Of a stretch of DNA of 64,000 bases, positions 30,801 through 40,088 are shown one piece after another. Source of the stretch: Paraphysoderma sedebokerense (Eukaryota; Blastocladiomycota; Physodermatomycetes; Physodermatales; Physodermataceae); NCBI GenBank assembly GCA_025602915.1, contig JAHLJZ010000011.1, positions 372,001 through 436,000 on the forward strand, given 5' to 3'. A model generated the notes under the pieces. It did no database searches, was not told where the DNA came from, and saw only the letters and a program-made list of their open reading frames with translations. Positions within the stretch are counted from its first letter, which is position 1. Each line of letters begins with the position of its first letter. The position numbers were made by a program, and so were the translations under genes.

Positions 30801-31253
30801 CTAAGGACATCACCGGATCCTGGGTGTTTAGCAATGTGACTCGAAGATGAAAACTCTGTAGAATTAGGGCACTTGATTGACGAAGCCAAACACCGGTAAG
30901 AGAGTTGTCAAATTACAGCCTTAATGAGAATACCCTAATACCATTACATCAATCCAATGATAGCTGAATTTCTCGGAACAAATGCATATACATACAGTCG
31001 CTGTAACAGTTTAGTATGACATAAACACATTGCCATGAACTATGTTTGAACAATCATAAAACAGAAATTTTGGTGATCTTGATATTTTGATATTGAATAT
31101 CCAGAATTCCGTTCTATATTGCTAACCAAGTTTGATAGTCTATCTTACGGTGACAATAATCATTCACAGAACGTGAAGCATGCGCAGTATGTACTCGATA
31201 CCTTCGTTAAGCTGATAAATTTGAATTCTAGATTATAAGGCAGTCCGAAAAAA

Positions 31254-31271
31254 TTCGGGCCTCGTATAATC
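31254..31271. repeat. Dispersed ctcgtataatc repeat
   Basis: The 18-mer ttcgggcctcgtataatc occurs here and again at 31767-31784. Its 11-base core also occurs at 31737-31747 and 29052-29062. At 31767 it is preceded by cttcgtcc, and two core copies lie 30 bp apart. The set resembles pieces of one small dispersed element rather than chance matches. Confidence 0.6.
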
Positions 31272-31766
31272 CACATTATACTTCGAAGCTCGTTCCCAAT
31301 AATTAACCCATTCATTGTATGATAAAGTAGTTACTATTTTCAAATGTGACCAGGCCTGCAACGATCAAAACTCCCTTACAACCTCTTTCTCTCTATCTTC
31401 TTTTCTCCTGGCACCCGTCTCGCAAGCCAGTTTTTCGTAGGTATGTAATGTTTATTCATTTTCATCAAGTGGTAATTTTGTCAACAGCTCGGTCCGATCG
31501 TCTACGGGGTTAGGGATGAGTCTGCTCGTGCCTCGCAATAGTAAACAAACAAAAGTAAGCCCTCTCGGAGGTTAATTGAAGTTGTGCAGACCCCATGGAG
31601 GGAGAGCATATTGGTTATCGTCATATTCCTTTATTCATCAGCGATCCGAGAAGCGGAACAATAACAATGAATAATCGGATTAATCTATTCGTCACTCACA
31701 CAGTCCAGATTGTACATTCATTATAGTCACTCGCTTCTCGTATAATCTAGATACACACTTCGTCCC

Positions 31767-31784
31767 TTCGGGCCTCGTATAATC
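31767..31784. repeat. Second copy of the 18-mer repeat
   Basis: Exact copy of the 18-mer at 31254-31271, with another core copy just upstream at 31737-31747. Confidence 0.6.
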
Positions 31785-33615
31785 AACATTTGTCGGTTTT
31801 CTCTAACCCTTAAGCCAAGAACATCGGGTCAAGTCTTTGTTAATAGTTTTATGATTTGAGTGGATAAGTTATGAACATGTCTGGTAACAAGACATCTAAA
31901 GGGCATCTCAAATCCAATTTCCGCCCACTCGTTCAATGTAAGCCGGATTTATACCGATGTGAAAGAGAAGACGACTGATGCCGATCCTTTGCGGAGAACA
32001 TCACCTAGGATACAATAATTTTAGATTCTGAAAAAGGCTGTTTGAACATAAGCATGAATATAAAAATGGACGGCAACATATCGTGAATGGGAAAACAAAG
32101 CATGTCGCACGTACTTTAAATGATCTGCCACGATGTCGCGTCAATTCCCAATATAAAATTTATTTTTTATCCTTGTTACAAGATCATAAATATAACCTAA
32201 TAAAACTTTCGGTTATATTTTTATCCCAAATATCTTTTATTAAATAGTAATCCATTAGTTTACCAAATTGTATAAGCTGCATCTAAAATAATACTTAATG
32301 AAGCTATTCAGTTTTCCGAAACCCGTTGCTATTTTCAAAATATTCCGCTTTATTGTCTAAACTCTTAATGAAGGAAGAGTTCTAGTGTGGCGAGGACTTT
32401 CGGATAGAAATAAAAATTATATGGCTATTCGGATCAGTTGATTCTTAAATACAAACGTTGTAAGTCGTCGATAAATATGAACAAATAGCAATAAAAGCCC
32501 AAACTTTCAAGTACCAAGCAATTGATGCAAGAAGAAAGTTACCTTCAATACAAATATTATAAATCGTACTAAAAAAATGCTCCGTTTGAACAGACCGATT
32601 GCACAACATAAAAACTATATTTATTTATTTACCAAAAAGTGGCACAGTGGTATAACAATTCACCCAAAGAATACGCAATTATACTGTCGCGAGGAAATGG
32701 CAACATCAAGACCTCAATGTGTTCAATACAATACAAGAAGCTTGATGGTGCCGTGAGGAAACGATAACATACTGTGTCATTATCCTCAACACTAGTATCT
32801 TGGTTGAGCATATCACTTTGAACTGATGGAAAACTAAAGTAGTACAGGCCACACAAGATTGTAGGGATACCAAATTACTGCATCACTTGAGGCATTTTGA
32901 TTGCGACTGACATGGACGACGACATTATCCCAGAACAGTTAAGCTTTATTCGTTGTTTTGAAGAAAATGATACAAAATACTTTGTCATTATATTTCGCAT
33001 AGAGATTTTTTCTCTTTGGATCTGAGCTTCGGGCTCAATTTGGATTGGGGGTCTTGGACTCGCCTTGGAATGATACTAGGGGAAATTCTTCCTTTTTATT
33101 CCCGCTACTATCCAAGCTGTGGATCAGCCGGACTCCACATTATATGTCGGGGATATTACCATCGTGATGTCACGGGAATATCCTTTGACGACTATCGGGG
33201 ACCTCTCGCGCGCGATGCCCCGGGGACATATTTTGCCCTAGGATGTCCCCACGATATCTTGTACCTCAGTACAGCGGAGTACGAGTGTTTTCTCCGGTTC
33301 GAGTTTTGCACTCCGTATTCTTTGCGTAAGGGATTAAAAGATGTTGGAAAGTAAATGAACAATGTATAAATCCGTATAAATCTCATTATTAATATGTGGC
33401 CCTCGTTCATTAATGTTCTTGACAGTCACAGTCTGCATTCAGAATGTGCATGGATGCCCTTTCGGGCCCATGGATGAGCCAGAGCCCAGGAGACTGATCA
33501 ATTATCAATTCACCATGCTTCTCCGGCAACCCCATTTTTTGTAACCCTGAGATATATATTAGCTCTAGTCATTTTAACTAAACTGCGACTTTTGAAGTTT
33601 AAGCTGAAAACGAAA

Positions 33616-33762
33616 ATGGCCACTGTAAGAATACTGGCGACTGTGGTCGCGTTATGCTCTTCTGTGTTGTCGGTCGGTTTATTGGCTTTCTTCCTTGTCA
33701 ACTCGAAAAAGGCAAAAGATATGGAATCAGAAACAACCAGCTTGTTGCCCCTTCCTGCATAG
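33616..33762 (+). CDS. Possible 48-residue single-pass membrane peptide or last exon
   Basis: A short open frame starting ATGGCC encodes a hydrophobic N-terminal segment (VVALCSSVLSVGLLAFFLV), two Lys, then a polar tail with an acidic-dileucine-type sequence (ETTSLL), ending LPA. This is the pattern of a small type II or signal-anchor protein, or the last exon of a larger membrane protein. No homologue is recognised. In a gene-poor stretch the composition stands out, but chance cannot be excluded. Confidence 0.25.
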   Translation: MATVRILATVVALCSSVLSVGLLAFFLVNSKKAKDMESETTSLLPLPA

Positions 33763-33883
33763 TAACTTCTGTATGTACTAATGAGACATCCGCCCATTAT
33801 CAGGAGATGTCCGGTGTCTGAGTTATATCTGCAGACCTCACAATATAGAGAGTTCGGCAGAAGAAACTACATCTCCCAGACCT

Positions 33884-34009
33884 ATGAAGAGACGTCGTCT
33901 ATCTGACAACATGCGGATTCAAAACCTGGAAAGGGCCTTCAAGGCAACGGAGACACAAAACCTCCAGATAGTGGAGCTGCTTGTGTGGCGAAGTATACAT
34001 CTCGATTAA
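33884..34009 (+). CDS. Possible 41-residue basic peptide or exon scrap
   Basis: An open frame begins MKRRRLSDNMRIQNLERAF and continues with a helix-forming, coiled-coil-like sequence to a TAA. A possible splice acceptor lies just upstream, so it may be a terminal exon whose partners are lost. Unknown function. Confidence 0.2.
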   Translation: MKRRRLSDNMRIQNLERAFKATETQNLQIVELLVWRSIHLD

Positions 34010-34303
34010 TCGAAGAGTTTTAAGACTTGTTTAGATACAAGAAGTGTACTTTTCAATAGATACTATTTATAAACATTAAAATTCATGAAAAGTTGTTAAT
34101 AAGTCATAATTTCATGGTCGCTTCTGTTTCTCTCCTCTCTTCCTATGAATGCCGAATTCCATTCAAAGATAATGAACTCGTAAATACCGAGACGTACTAG
34201 GGATATCACCAATCCTGGGTGTGTATCTGTTTCTGCCTCCAGGTGAATAAATCAAACTCCCTTAGAGCGTTACAATACACGATATACTTAACTTGCTAGA
34301 TAA

Positions 34304-34450
34304 GCTAGAGACTTCAATGGGAGCCGTATGCTGGAGACTCTGAAGAATCTTTGTAAACATAAGCTGGAAGTTTTGGAAATTCGATTGATGTCTCTGACAG
34401 AAGTTGATGATATTGATACACGGGTACCGCGACTACTACAATACTCTTAA
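34304..34450 (+). pseudogene. Coding-like LRR fragment
   Basis: A 48-codon open frame on plus reads SRMLETLKNLCKHKLEVLEI and onward with leucine spacing like a leucine-rich repeat, ending in TAA. It has no start of its own and faces the F-box/LRR gene 80 bp away on the other strand. It is probably a remnant of a related F-box/LRR gene. Confidence 0.35.
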
Positions 34451-34529
34451 TTTGTACAAATTTACGTATACGCATATGAATAGAATTAAACATAACTAGG
34501 GCTAAAATATTCCGGATGAAAGTAGGACC

Positions 34530-35966
34530 TTAACAAACCCATTTGGCGTAAGGATCAGTACTAACAAAGCGAAATGAGGACGCATGAGATGGGAATTTTC
34601 TTTTCCACTGAACGGGGTTGAAATCAACACCCTCGGCATGATATTTAATAACAAAATTTGGGAGCAGAATATTTGGATTCGTGTGAATAACGGCAGGAAC
34701 TTGGCGCGACAGAAATCTTTCTAGAAATGTAGACGTGAATGCTGAATGAACCGTGATTGTGATCCTTTGAACATTAATTCCAAAAATCAGTTGGTACGAC
34801 TCCTCCCAAGTATTAACATTTGAAAATTCCAATTCCTGCAGGGACGGAGCTGTAGAAAGACAGTTCACTAGATGCTTAAATCCTCCATTCAGTTTACCAT
34901 TTAGAGCAAACGTCTTCAAGGACGAGAGGCCAGCAAATACTGCCGCATTGACTTCATTCAGATTTGGCAGGCTCAAATATTCAAGATTTTCAGCAGTAGA
35001 AAGAATTCGACCCAAAACGCTTGTATCCATGTAAACAGACTCAAATCTAAATGTTCTGAGCTTTGACATCACTGCCGATAAGAAATCCGGCGCTGTAAGT
35101 AACAATCCGTGCAAAGTAAGGCCAACGAGATTTGGAAACGACGACAACATGAAGAATAAATCGGTGCTTGACAGCTCGGACGTGTTAATCGATATTGAAG
35201 GAATGCTGCATGACGTCGAAGTAAAATTTGCGAAGGTGCTAGGCTCTTCCGAGAAAAAGATATGATTCAACTGCAATGTGTGACAATAATTGAAATCCAT
35301 AATATGGCCCCACTCTACCGGATCAATCGACATGGGCATCCCAGATTCAAAACCGAGAGAAATCAATTTGATATTCGAAACCACACTCAAGATTCTTTTC
35401 AGTCTCCCAAGGCTGTTTCGCTCCATTATGACTTCGCTTAAATTGACTGCTTTAATCTTTCCCCATTGATTCAGGCAATCCTGTTTCATCAGATATTTAT
35501 GAAGTAAGATGACATCTACACATCCAAGAGACAGTTCATCCAATGACGGCATATTCAGAAACCCTTCGAACACCAGTTTCATGATACGACGAGACAATCT
35601 GTTGAGTTCAGACTGACTGCAAGATTTTGAAGTATCCAAACGGGGGAAAGAGATACGTCGAAGGTTGAAACAACATGAAGATGCAAGTTCTAAAAAATTT
35701 AAATATACCGACTGATATTCTGTAAGCTGAACAAAATGGCTGGATAATTCGATGTTTTTAATAAATTTATAGTACTGTCGTTCGGAAGTACAAGTGAATG
35801 ATAGATCGACTTGTGATATGCGATAATAGAGGAGGGGGGCGGTACGATGGAAAAAATGATCTGACACCGTCAGGCACGCTACAAGAGACTTTTTGTCAAG
35901 GTACCCGAAGATTTGTGAGAGTGTTTCGCACGGAAGTAAGTGTATACGACAGACCACCGGATCCAT
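34530..35966 (-). CDS. F-box / leucine-rich-repeat protein
   Basis: Single exon, 478 residues. The N-terminus is an F-box-like helix bundle (HLLPCETLSQIFGYLDKKSL, then VACLTVSDHFFHRTAPLLY, about residues 9-48), which in known proteins binds Skp1 in an SCF ubiquitin ligase. The rest has irregular leucine-rich repeats, for example FPNLVGLTLHGLLLTAPDFL, ENLEYLSLPNLNEVN and SLQELEFSNVN, which would choose the substrate. No catalytic motifs. The frame is open throughout and opens with MDPVVCRIH. Substrate unknown; fungi carry many such genes with fast turnover, which fits the nearby LRR scrap. Confidence 0.72.
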   Translation of the reverse strand: MDPVVCRIHLLPCETLSQIFGYLDKKSLVACLTVSDHFFHRTAPLLYYRISQVDLSFTCTSERQYYKFIKNIELSSHFVQLTEYQSVYLNFLELASSCCFNLRRISFPRLDTSKSCSQSELNRLSRRIMKLVFEGFLNMPSLDELSLGCVDVILLHKYLMKQDCLNQWGKIKAVNLSEVIMERNSLGRLKRILSVVSNIKLISLGFESGMPMSIDPVEWGHIMDFNYCHTLQLNHIFFSEEPSTFANFTSTSCSIPSISINTSELSSTDLFFMLSSFPNLVGLTLHGLLLTAPDFLSAVMSKLRTFRFESVYMDTSVLGRILSTAENLEYLSLPNLNEVNAAVFAGLSSLKTFALNGKLNGGFKHLVNCLSTAPSLQELEFSNVNTWEESYQLIFGINVQRITITVHSAFTSTFLERFLSRQVPAVIHTNPNILLPNFVIKYHAEGVDFNPVQWKRKFPSHASSFRFVSTDPYAKWVC

Positions 35967-36317
35967 TGCAATAGCAATAATTTAATTTAAACAGTATGAG
36001 CAAGGTGGAGGAGAGTAATCTTGTTTACCTGACAATGTTTCAGTCTGGCAAGTTCGGCTCTAACTTGGCCAGACATGTATTATCCTTCTCTGAGCAGCTT
36101 TTAATTCTTCCGAAGACCATAAAACACTAATCATTTTCAATGTATGAAATCCTCACACAGTTGGTTGAAACGCTTGGTTTCTACAGATATCCAATGAGTC
36201 TTGCACTTATGGTGGCACTCACATTCCAAAATGCGCCTTGCTCTTTATCAGATAGTGTGTCCGAGAGCCATTCCTTTGTTCCAGTTATTTTAATTCTTAA
36301 GCAAACTGTCATTTATT
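35967..36317. other. Intergenic, F-box to RAB5IF
   Basis: About 350 bp holding the upstream region of the F-box gene and the 3' end of RAB5IF. No gene seen. Confidence 0.45.
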
Positions 36318-37025
36318 CTAGGCCAGTCCGGCATGAAGCGTGGTATACAGGTATATCCAAATCAGCTGAAAAGAATCAACAGGGTGAAAGTTAAAAACAG
36401 ATTCGGATGAGGAAGAAGCTATATCCTTCGTCGAAGAATTCATAATAGGGAATTAACTCACGAGAAATAAAGCAAACGATGGCATGAATCCTTCCCCAAG
36501 AAATTTCTGCTTTCCTCCAAATTCATCTTCATCCACATTCAAGTAGTTTTGGGCATAGAATATCGCACTCAAGTTAACAATGAATAGGTAGCTGTTGGGA
36601 AAGAGTTTTAGACCCATCTCATGTATCAGAATCTACGTTAAGAATCTTACCCCAGTATTCCTGCGCCCCCTGTAATTCCAGCGTATCCAAAAATCAATGC
36701 AACCGGTACAGACAGGATATGCTTAAACCAATATATTGCTTTCGACAGGGATTCCTTCGATAATATGGTATCATGGAAAGGATGTCAAAACAGGTTCAGA
36801 AGCCAGAGATCGAAAGAGAAAGAGGCGAGTTAAAAGAAATACATGGCACGGTAAATAAACAGAAATACGGTATTGAAATCTCTATTTAGATTCGTAGTTA
36901 TGCAATGTAAAATGGACTGTCGTCTTTACCTCATCCCAGGATGCATTTCGCGATAAACATTTCACGAAGAGAGATTGAGCCGAGTCTTTTGAATCGGGTA
37001 TTTTAGAGCTTGATGATGTAGACAT
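36318..37025 (-). CDS. RAB5IF: RAB5IF / C20orf24-type membrane protein
   Basis: Small multi-helix membrane protein of the Rab5-interacting family. The human member RAB5IF (OPTI/RCAF1) partners the ER insertase TMCO1 and has also been linked to respirasome assembly. I read four exons: MSTSSSSKIPDSKDSAQ to LSRNASWDE; ESLSKAIYWFKHILSVPVAL to GGAGILG; YLFIVNLSAIFYAQNYLNVD, then DEFGGKQKFLGEGFMPSFAL; and LIWIYLYTTLHAGLA. The hallmarks are the Trp-Asp-Glu then IYWF lead-in, the Asn-Tyr-Leu segment followed by an acidic pair and Phe-Gly-Gly, and the EGFMPSFALFL helix, all matching the family in order. Total about 115 residues, similar to the human protein. The exons are too short to appear as long open frames. 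The intron 1 acceptor (about 36759) is the least certain join. Confidence 0.82.
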
Positions 37026-37119
37026 TTGGCAAGGAAACAATGAAGTAGCTGGGAAAATATAATATACTGAAGTCCCGGTGTGGTAATCGTTGAAGGTTTA
37101 TTTAAAGGACAATGTTTGT

Positions 37120-37736
37120 TTACACCACATTCACACATCCGTCAACAAAAACGACGATCTCGTCTACAACTTTCTTAAATTTGCTTTGCTCCTCTTCGGT
37201 CGGTTGGACACTAGGTTTAATGTGCACACAGCCTTCCGCCACCGCTATTTGTGACGAACAGAACCACAGAAATATTAGCCCCGATAAGTCAACCAGATTT
37301 CGCTTTTAACGTTAACAGAACGGAGAAGAACATACGATTACTCCATTGCCAGTTATCTGTTTTGATTGCTATAGTCGTATCTAGTCGATAAACATCCTCG
37401 AATTGCCCAGGATCTTCGTCATTCGCAACCCATGGCGTTGGAAGCGCCTTTAAAGGTGTAATAATATCGTACAGTTGATGAAGTTGAGAACTGATTCCGC
37501 AATCAGGTCGAATGCCGTGGTCAGCTATAAGTCTTATGAAACTTACATTATTTAGATTCTTCGTACCTATTTAAAGTAGTTTCTACATTACGATAGTTAT
37601 CATTCATCTCTAGAGCAGTGTACCGAAGTAATGCGGTGTTCGGTACATCTTCTGCGGGGACTATTTTAATAATCTTTCGGGGAGTTGGTGGTATAAATCC
37701 CCCGACAACCCCCTCTTGAAGGTAAAGACTTAACAT
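37120..37736 (-). CDS. Small protein of unknown function, about 149 residues
   Basis: Three exons that join in frame: MLSLYLQEGVVGGFIPPTPR to ETTLN; SSQLHQLYDIITPLKALPTP to NWQWSN; and PVAEGCVHIKPSVQPTEEEQ to the C-terminus GCVNVV. The introns are of ordinary size (about 78 and 90 nt), and the composition is protein-like throughout, so the gene is probably real. No signal peptide or membrane helix. I do not recognise the family. It lies between RAB5IF and the WH2 protein on the same strand, with a short spacer of about 95 bp to RAB5IF. Confidence 0.55.
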
Positions 37737-38317
37737 TTTCGACTTGAAAAAGCTACATATCTCAAAACGACATGTTCTGAAGCACTGCGGCGCTCAATAA
37801 TTTTCGCCCGTGAATCGAGTCTGGGTGATTAACTTAGGCCTCATCCGTTTTGAGTTCACTTCCGTTTTTGTTATGTTCCCAACAGAATAGTATGTGGATA
37901 ATTTCCCACGTAAATGTGACTGAGGTGAGTGGGGTGGGCGGAAGAGAAGAGATGCCCAGTTCGCCGGACGGGGGAGCTATTTTGAGATCGATATATTTCG
38001 CAGACGCACACTCTGTATTATATAATAAACGGCAGATACATTGCATCGAATACAATTCGCGCCTAACTGAGATTCACGATATGTAAACCATCAGGAAAGC
38101 GTAGTAGTATCGTCAGATGTTCCAGTTCTTTAACATATGAGCACTAATTTACAAACTACAACGGATAAAGCCCATTATCGCACTATTCAGATCTCCGGAT
38201 GCCGCTACCCTATCAGCTTGATCCACTAATCATTCCAATTTGCTAATTTGAAAATAACTATAGACGAAAATATGTTGATTCTAAGTCCGCAAATAATATA
38301 GAAGTCACCCACTATAG
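37737..38317. other. Intergenic, no gene seen
   Basis: About 580 bp between the unknown small gene and the end of the WH2 protein gene. Short overlapping frames on both strands lack motifs. Confidence 0.45.
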
Positions 38318-39583
38318 TTATCGTCTACTGAGATATACTTTTGCTCCAGGGACCCATTGTTTTGGCTGCGGGAACGTGTTCGGACTAGGGAACGTATAAC
38401 CGGCTATGGCCAACGGATCATTTGTTCCCGCCACACCATTTGTCGAGCCTAAAGAGCTCAATCCGCCACTATTGTTTGAGGGTGGTGTGTAGCTGTTGGA
38501 TTTTCGAACTGGGGGTGGAGGGGGCGGAGCACGGCGAGACAGAGATGGAGATGTAGAGGAAATGGAGGAAGTAGAGGGAGACGGCTTTAAATTTTGGGAA
38601 TTGCGAGCTGGTGGGGGTGGTGGCGGAGCCCGACCTGAACCCGAAGATGGTCGGTTGGGAACAGGTGGAGGGGGTGCCCTGTTCTGAGATGTATTATTTC
38701 GGGAAGGAGGCGGTGGTGGTGCCCGAGACGATGGAGGAGACTTGTTGGGTCCTTGCGGAGTCGGTCGTAAATTAGCAGCAGAGAATGGAGGTTTTGAACT
38801 AGTCGTCGAGGTTGAAGAAGGTGGGGCCGGCATGCTTTTGCGTGGAACAGGAGGTGATGGTCTTGATGGCTGAGACGGAGCCGAGGATGAAGTCGAAGAG
38901 CCCGATGCTGAAACATTAGGAACGGACGGTCGTTTTGGCAATGCAGGGGATGCATCGACGCTGTTCGGTGGACTAAACTTCTTGAATCCACCACCACTAT
39001 TCGTTGTACCTTTATTAAATGAATTTGAAAGGCTTGTACTGTTCGTAGAACTGTTTAAGCTGCCCGGTACCGCAGGTCGCTTGTAACTACCTGTTGAGCT
39101 ATTCAGAGCCTCCGTAGAATTCGTCGGACTAGTGGTGCTTCTTAAACCTCCGCTTCCTATTCCGAATTTAGAAGTTGACGAGGACGGGTTGTTTAAAGCA
39201 GTATTTGAATGTTTTGGACTTGTCGAACTTCCTGATCGACTGGGATTATTAGACCCGCCGCCTAAATTTGCTCCCGTTTTCTTTAATTGTACACCAGCAA
39301 GGGCAGAAGCAATTCCACCCATTCCGCCCATCATTCCACCTGAAGGTTTGGCACCACCGCTAGTACCACCACCATGTCCACCGCCACCACCGGATGAAGC
39401 ACTGGCAGATGGTTTTACATCTACTGCAGGAGCCGAACGATCATTGGTGACGGCTTTCTTGAGTCGAGTACCTTTGTTAATATCTTTGAGCAAGGCACCG
39501 CGAGCTCCGCTCGCGGGGGGAGGAGTGAAGGTAGCCGGAGGTGGAGGAGGGGCACCAGGGGGAGGGGGAGGGGGAGCCGGCAT
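38318..39583 (-). CDS. VRP1: WIP/verprolin-like WH2 actin-binding protein
   Basis: Single exon, 421 residues, Pro/Ser/Gly-rich. It opens with polyproline (profilin and SH3 ligand type), followed by a WH2 actin-monomer-binding motif at about residues 27-48 (ARGALLKDINKGTRLKKAV). The middle has long Ser/Asn/Gly-rich and polyproline stretches (APPPPP runs). The C-terminus YTFPSPNTFPQPKQW then VPGAKVYLS resembles the WASP-WH1 binding tail of WIP/verprolin. In yeast and animals such proteins hold WASP and deliver actin to Arp2/3 at endocytic sites. The order polyproline, WH2, polyproline, C-terminal Phe/Tyr-rich tail is diagnostic enough for the family; the C-terminal match is weaker. Confidence 0.82.
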   Translation of the reverse strand: MPAPPPPPPGAPPPPPATFTPPPASGARGALLKDINKGTRLKKAVTNDRSAPAVDVKPSASASSGGGGGHGGGTSGGAKPSGGMMGGMGGIASALAGVQLKKTGANLGGGSNNPSRSGSSTSPKHSNTALNNPSSSTSKFGIGSGGLRSTTSPTNSTEALNSSTGSYKRPAVPGSLNSSTNSTSLSNSFNKGTTNSGGGFKKFSPPNSVDASPALPKRPSVPNVSASGSSTSSSAPSQPSRPSPPVPRKSMPAPPSSTSTTSSKPPFSAANLRPTPQGPNKSPPSSRAPPPPPSRNNTSQNRAPPPPVPNRPSSGSGRAPPPPPPARNSQNLKPSPSTSSISSTSPSLSRRAPPPPPPVRKSNSYTPPSNNSGGLSSLGSTNGVAGTNDPLAIAGYTFPSPNTFPQPKQWVPGAKVYLSRR

Positions 39584-40088
39584 CTTTGTGTTAGCGTGGA
39601 GTAAAGTACTTGTGTAGTTGTTGTTGTGGATGTAGCAAAACCGGAGAGCGAAAAGACACCGAAGTGTCGAAAAGGGAGAGAAGAATAATCACGTGACTAG
39701 TACAAAGAATAAATTTAACTCATAGCGCGAAGCGGAACAGAACTTTCCATCCCATTGTAACATCAGAAAACATCTGGATTACACTATGTATAAAAGCACT
39801 ACGTGTCATTTACGGACGCTGTTCTCAGCAACTTCTTCCTGGTTGCTTTTAGTCGTTCTATGTTGAACACACTGATCCCAAGGAACGAAATGATGGCATA
39901 TTAATTTAAGAAGATGGACTCTACAATACAATTAATCTACAGCGGATTGTCCAACAGAAATCAAAAAAGTACACGGATTCGTCTCCATCTTGATGGAAAT
40001 ATCACCGCTATCAGTAGGCACCCAATTGTGTGCAATAAATCCAACAACATGTCTAATATCAACTCCCAGAAATATATGATCAAAATCT
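39584..40088. other. Intergenic, upstream of the WH2 gene
   Basis: About 500 bp holding the promoter of the WH2 gene and the 3' end of UBC9. No gene seen. Confidence 0.45.

Larger units (their letters stand above)
27874..33615. other. Gene-poor stretch with dispersed short repeats
   Basis: About 5.7 kb without a gene I can support. It holds an AT microsatellite near 29419-29445, a near-duplicate of about 27 bp (29342-29367 and 29449-29474), copies of a ctcgtataatc repeat, and two GC-richer palindrome-rich blocks (about 30655-30830 and 33085-33265). Frames of 60-117 codons occur on both strands but carry no motifs. No tRNA was recognised. Confidence 0.5.

Noticed and set aside
33295-33330. 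ggttcga string resembling a tRNA B box
   Set aside because: No matching A box at the right distance and no acceptor-stem pairing could be drawn; it lies next to a palindrome-rich block.
38496-39617. Long plus-strand frames opposite the WH2 protein gene (up to 161 codons)
   Set aside because: They are the complement of its polyproline and Gly/Ser-rich coding sequence; their Gly- and Pro-rich translations follow from that and show no independent motif.
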